A DNA stretch of 64,000 bases from Tribonema minus (taxonomy: Eukaryota > Sar > Xanthophyceae > Tribonematales > Tribonemataceae): NCBI GenBank assembly GCA_017506865.1, contig JAFCMP010000334.1:1240001-1304000 (forward strand). The letters run 5' to 3'. Shown here one piece after another: positions 60,901 to 64,000 of this stretch (the stretch's first letter is position 1; each line of letters begins with the position of its first letter). The notes under the pieces are model-generated. The model had not been told where the DNA came from. It saw only the letters and a list, made by a program, of their open reading frames with translations, and searched no databases. The translations under genes and the position numbers were made by a program.

Positions 60901-63333
60901 GCTCATCACTCCGTGTTTACTTGCAGACTCCACACAATCGCCTGCGACAATTTGATGCATATCTACCCCCTTCACCAAGGGGTCCGTGTCCTCCAACATG
61001 TATTCATAAGTGTTGAGCCGGGCTTCAATGGCCACTTTACCCGCCCCTCCCCACGTCCCCCACCCCCGTCGCGCGCGGGATGCGGCGGTGCATGCTTGAG
61101 CGCCGCCTCTGCTGCGAATCCCCGCTTTCTGAGCTCAAAAGCGTGGTGGCGCAGCAGCTGACGTCTCTGGCTGGTCCACAGCACTCTGTGCGTCGGTCAC
61201 AGGGCTAGCGTCTAAACTCATACGGCCTTGGCGCAACTGACTTTGGGTTTCGAGCCCTGGCTAAACTAGTTTAGCCATGGCGCAACTGGCGCAACTCTTA
61301 TTAAGGCTTTTAGTGCTTCTACAGTCACTATTAAGGCCCATAGAGCTTACAGAAGGGTTGGGGTTAGGGTCACAGTCACGAGTAACCCTACTTAAAACTT
61401 TAACCCTAGGCAATACTCGCAAGTAAACTCGCGAGTAATAAGCAATACTCGTGAGTAAAGTTGCGAGTATCGCCGGTTGCGCCACGAGTCACTTGAGCCT
61501 GCAGCTGGCGCAACTGGCGCAACTCACTGGCGCCACGTGTTTGGCGCAAGAGTTTAGTTTAGACGCTAGCCCTGGTCGGTCACCGCGCGACCGCACTCGA
61601 TCTTCAGAACCACCTTCGATTTGCATGTGGCAGCACACCCTGACAGCGCCCCGTCGTTCGGTGCTTTGACGAGCGATGATGCGACGCTTGCTGAGCGCTG
61701 GCACTGCGCTGGCGGAGTAGCCGTCATGCACTTCGCAGCAGCAGCAGCGCTCGACAACCCAGCACTCACCAGCACCAGGAGCGGAGGCCGCGCGCTCTGC
61801 GCATGCTCACGGTGTGGCTGCCAGCGCGCAACCCCGCAATCGTACAACCGTCCTCACCCCCGCACCCCTCCCCTCGCACTTCACCGCCGCCGCCGCCGCC
61901 GCCGCTGCGCCGCAGCCGCCGACTCGCAGGCGGCGCGCGCCCAGGTGCGGCGCCTCCTCCTGGGCCCCGCCGCAGCGCGCAGAGACGCGCAGCCGCTGGC
62001 GCAGCTGGCGCCACGCGGCGCCGTTGCGGCCGCGCTTGCGACTGCGCGCGCCGCGGGCTGGGCGCACGCGGCGGCGCTGCTGGACGAGTGCGCGGCGCCG
62101 CCGGCGGCAGCAGCAGCGGCGGCGGTAGGGGCACCCGCGGCATCCGCTGTGGTGCTGTGGGATGTGTCTGATGGCCCAACGGCAGCTGCGGTGGCGGCAG
62201 CGTCGGCGGCAGCTGCTTTAAGATTGCCGCTGGTGATGGATGCGCCGGCGCCGGCGCCGCTTGCGGCATCAGTCTCGGTGCCCTGGCAGTCATGGGACAG
62301 CTCAGAGGCAGCAGCTATTGCTGCATCGATGCCAGAAGTGGGGGCATATGCAACACCCACCTCTCCGGACACCACAACTCCGCCAGCGGCACCAGCGGCA
62401 GCGCTGCCGCCGCAGCGCATGCTGCGCCGCGACAACGAGGGGCGCTTTGTAACTGGCGCTGCGACGCCATTGCCGCCGTGGGACGCGGCCGTGGCGGCGG
62501 CAGCGGAAGCTGCGGCGGCGGAAGCAGAAGCGGCACTGGCAGCGGCGGATGCGGCGTCGGCAGGCCCTGATGCGGTGTCAGCAGCGCCGGGACAGGGCGC
62601 TACACCGACGAAAGCTGCTGCAGCACAGTCGATTGTTGCTGGTGCCAGCAAAAAAGGTACGCGTCACACGCCACCGCCAGCCAATGGCAGCGGTCGTGGT
62701 GAGTGGAGACTACTATATGTTCCGGGCCAATGACACAATGGTCGCCGCTTGCAGAACCTGTGCGATGGCGATTCAGAGTTGCTGACTGCTACTGCGCTGT
62801 TTGGTACTGCCGACTACAGGCGAAGCGACCGAGTGCCGAGAATGTTGCTGTCATTGTGATGCCTGCTGTGGTTCAAGTCACATGCCACCAGGTTCTCTGT
62901 CTCTGCAATGGCAGCTCGCGACATTGCGCCTGCCACACCCTTTGTAGCACCTTGAGTAGTAGGTGCTTTACAGTACGTCTTGCAACCAGCGCAACGGCGT
63001 TGTGCTGTACATGGCACATGGATGATGACAATATGTTTGCGCAGGCAGACATGCACGTTGTGTCACTGCGTCGTTGCGCGCCTTTGCGATGACAGCTGAT
63101 GCCATCGCTTGCGCTGCACGCGCGCCCGCGCCGCAGACCCATCGGCTGGCGCCGCGCAGCAGCAGCAGCAGCGCGTGCACACGCCGCCTGCCGCCGCTGC
63201 CTCCGCCGCCGCCTCGGCCGTGACGACGCGCAGCAAGCGGCAGCGACGATCCTCGCTGACGCCGAAAGACGCCGCTGCCACCAAGGGCACAGCGCTCAGC
63301 GTCAAGGCCGCCATTCTGGCGGCGAAAAAGTGA
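51924..63333 (+). CDS. Unrecognised 1,870-aa Ala/Gly-rich helical protein, 11 exons
   Basis: Exons: 51924-52066, 52458-52636, 52818-53218, 53477-55277, 55965-56129, 56568-57268, 57682-58653, 59471-59655, 60355-60482, 61916-62656, 63137-63333. The 5,613 bases stay in frame across ten GT-AG introns and end at TGA. ATG 51924 opens MDSAYRDCQAAVAACLL; it is the first ATG of a frame that continues through every junction. The protein is mostly short hydrophobic helices (LARLLARHPVLLSYALKLGQ, LYCPLLEALAPQRLQLLL), compatible with a HEAT-like solenoid. Ala, Gly and Gln runs interrupt it. The C terminus is basic and nuclear-looking (TTRSKRQRRSSLTPKD; SVKAAILAAKK). ESQALD is duplicated in tandem at 53640-53675. 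No catalytic motif is seen and I recognise no family; a scaffold or solenoid of a nuclear complex is only an inference. Downstream to 64000 nothing is seen. Confidence 0.7.
58980..59405 (+). repeat. Tandem copies upstream of exon 8 of the 1,870-aa gene
   Basis: TGTGAGCACTGTC.CATCTCT followed by TCCAC.TGCCCGCTGGCGCG occurs at about 59016 and 59346. The acceptor plus exon start GCAGGCGCTGCCGAC.GCGCGC occurs at 59247-59310 and, functionally, at 59467. One roughly 220-330-base unit containing intron end and exon start was therefore duplicated. Confidence 0.8.
60060..60268 (+). repeat. Decayed copies of the 5' edge of exon 9 of the 1,870-aa gene
   Basis: CACGGCGGAGCTGCTGCCACT at 60070 and GTGCGGCGGAGCTTCTGCCG at 60228 match CATGGCGGAGCTGCTGGTGG of the functional exon (60355-60482). 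The second copy extends to a GCAGCCTCC.TTCC match. Confidence 0.6.
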
Positions 63334-64000
63334 CGCTGCGCAGCGGCGGCGGCGCAGGGGGCAGCGCTCGGCAAGGGGATTTTCCGGTGCCTCTGCACTC
63401 CGGGGGTGGCGACGCAGAGGCAGACGCGCTCCGCAGCCGCCGACGACGCTGCAGAGGGCGGGCACTAGCGTCAGACGCATCTGGCGTGTCATTTGCGGAC
63501 GCCTTGTGTGCATGGCGCGGTTGTGCATCGATCGCGTGATCGACGCCTCAGCGCGCCTGTGAGGTGCGCGTTTGCGCCACTGCCAGGCCGCGAGGTTGAA
63601 GCCCGCCTCTTGAGAGAGGCGGCGCCGCCCCTCAAAGCCCCCTCCGCAGGCGACGGGCGAAGCCGAGGGCACATGCGAACAATGCTTAGCACGCTGGCAA
63701 ACAGACCCGCGGCATGGCATTGACTCGGCGAGCACGGCAAAAGACACCGTTGCGGTCTACCCGCAGGCATTGCCACTGAATGAAACGCGTCATTACAGAG
63801 GGTGTCTGTGGCTCTTGCCGCGGCTGCCCATACCTTTGCAAACTGCTTGTTTCTAGACGAAGCTCTGCGCCGTTGCGACAATGTGTATGATTGTTGAAAC
63901 AAGGGCATACATGTGACCATGTCGCCGACACTTCACTTGTCAGGGTTCCGAGGAACACTCTGACGTTCAGCTTGTGCAATGCCACCCCCCATGCATGACC
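63334..64000. other. Downstream flank, nothing recognised
   Basis: 3' flank of the preceding gene. Open frames on both strands are short or begin without ATG; no repeat or RNA gene is recognised. Confidence 0.5.

Overview
The window is nuclear DNA of a eukaryote, not a bacterium. Genes are cut into short exons by spliceosomal introns of about 70 to 1,800 bases, the third codon position is very GC-rich, proteins are full of Ala and Gly homopolymers, and introns and spacers carry interstitial CCCTAA arrays. An outer-dynein-arm docking protein means the cell makes motile flagella, and a LINE with a restriction-like endonuclease is present. A GC-rich flagellated microalga or other protist fits. 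A haptophyte is my best guess, because GC-AG introns are unusually common (3 of about 35), but the lineage is not proven.
Layout. 1-3028 (+): last exons of an AFG2/SPATA5-type AAA ATPase. 3029-6670: spacer with a CCCTAA array. 6671-8890 (+): 5'-truncated LINE keeping the reverse-transcriptase tail, zinc finger and endonuclease-like domain, with a 48-bp inverted repeat at its 3' end. 9512-9938 (-) and 10029-10547 (+): two unrecognised membrane-protein fragments. 11640-12614 (-): unrecognised ORF. 15228-16597 (-): ankyrin-repeat gene, divergent from 16821-33886 (+), a 16-exon ODAD3/CCDC151-like gene. Intron 15 of that gene holds a 1.35-kb Stowaway/mariner-like element. 36424-38160 (-): Gln/Ala-rich ORF. 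39213-39697 (-): unrecognised gene piece. 43781-46190 (+): complete five-exon syntaxin, 300 aa. 48094-49720 (-): HIG1-domain (Rcf1/HIGD2A-like) mitochondrial protein. 51924-63333 (+): 11-exon gene for an unrecognised Ala-rich protein of 1,870 aa. All reading frames were joined by hand across splice sites and stay open.
The genes are ordinary unlinked housekeeping and flagellar genes, so I see no operon or pathway cluster. The most unusual feature is structural. Many exons are accompanied inside the neighbouring introns by decayed copies of their own edges, splice site included: copies of an exon's 5' edge lie upstream and copies of its 3' edge lie downstream. I call these exon-edge echoes. They occur in at least four of the genes and suggest introns growing by local tandem duplication across exon-intron junctions. 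Coordinates were counted by eye; allow plus or minus one base at junctions.
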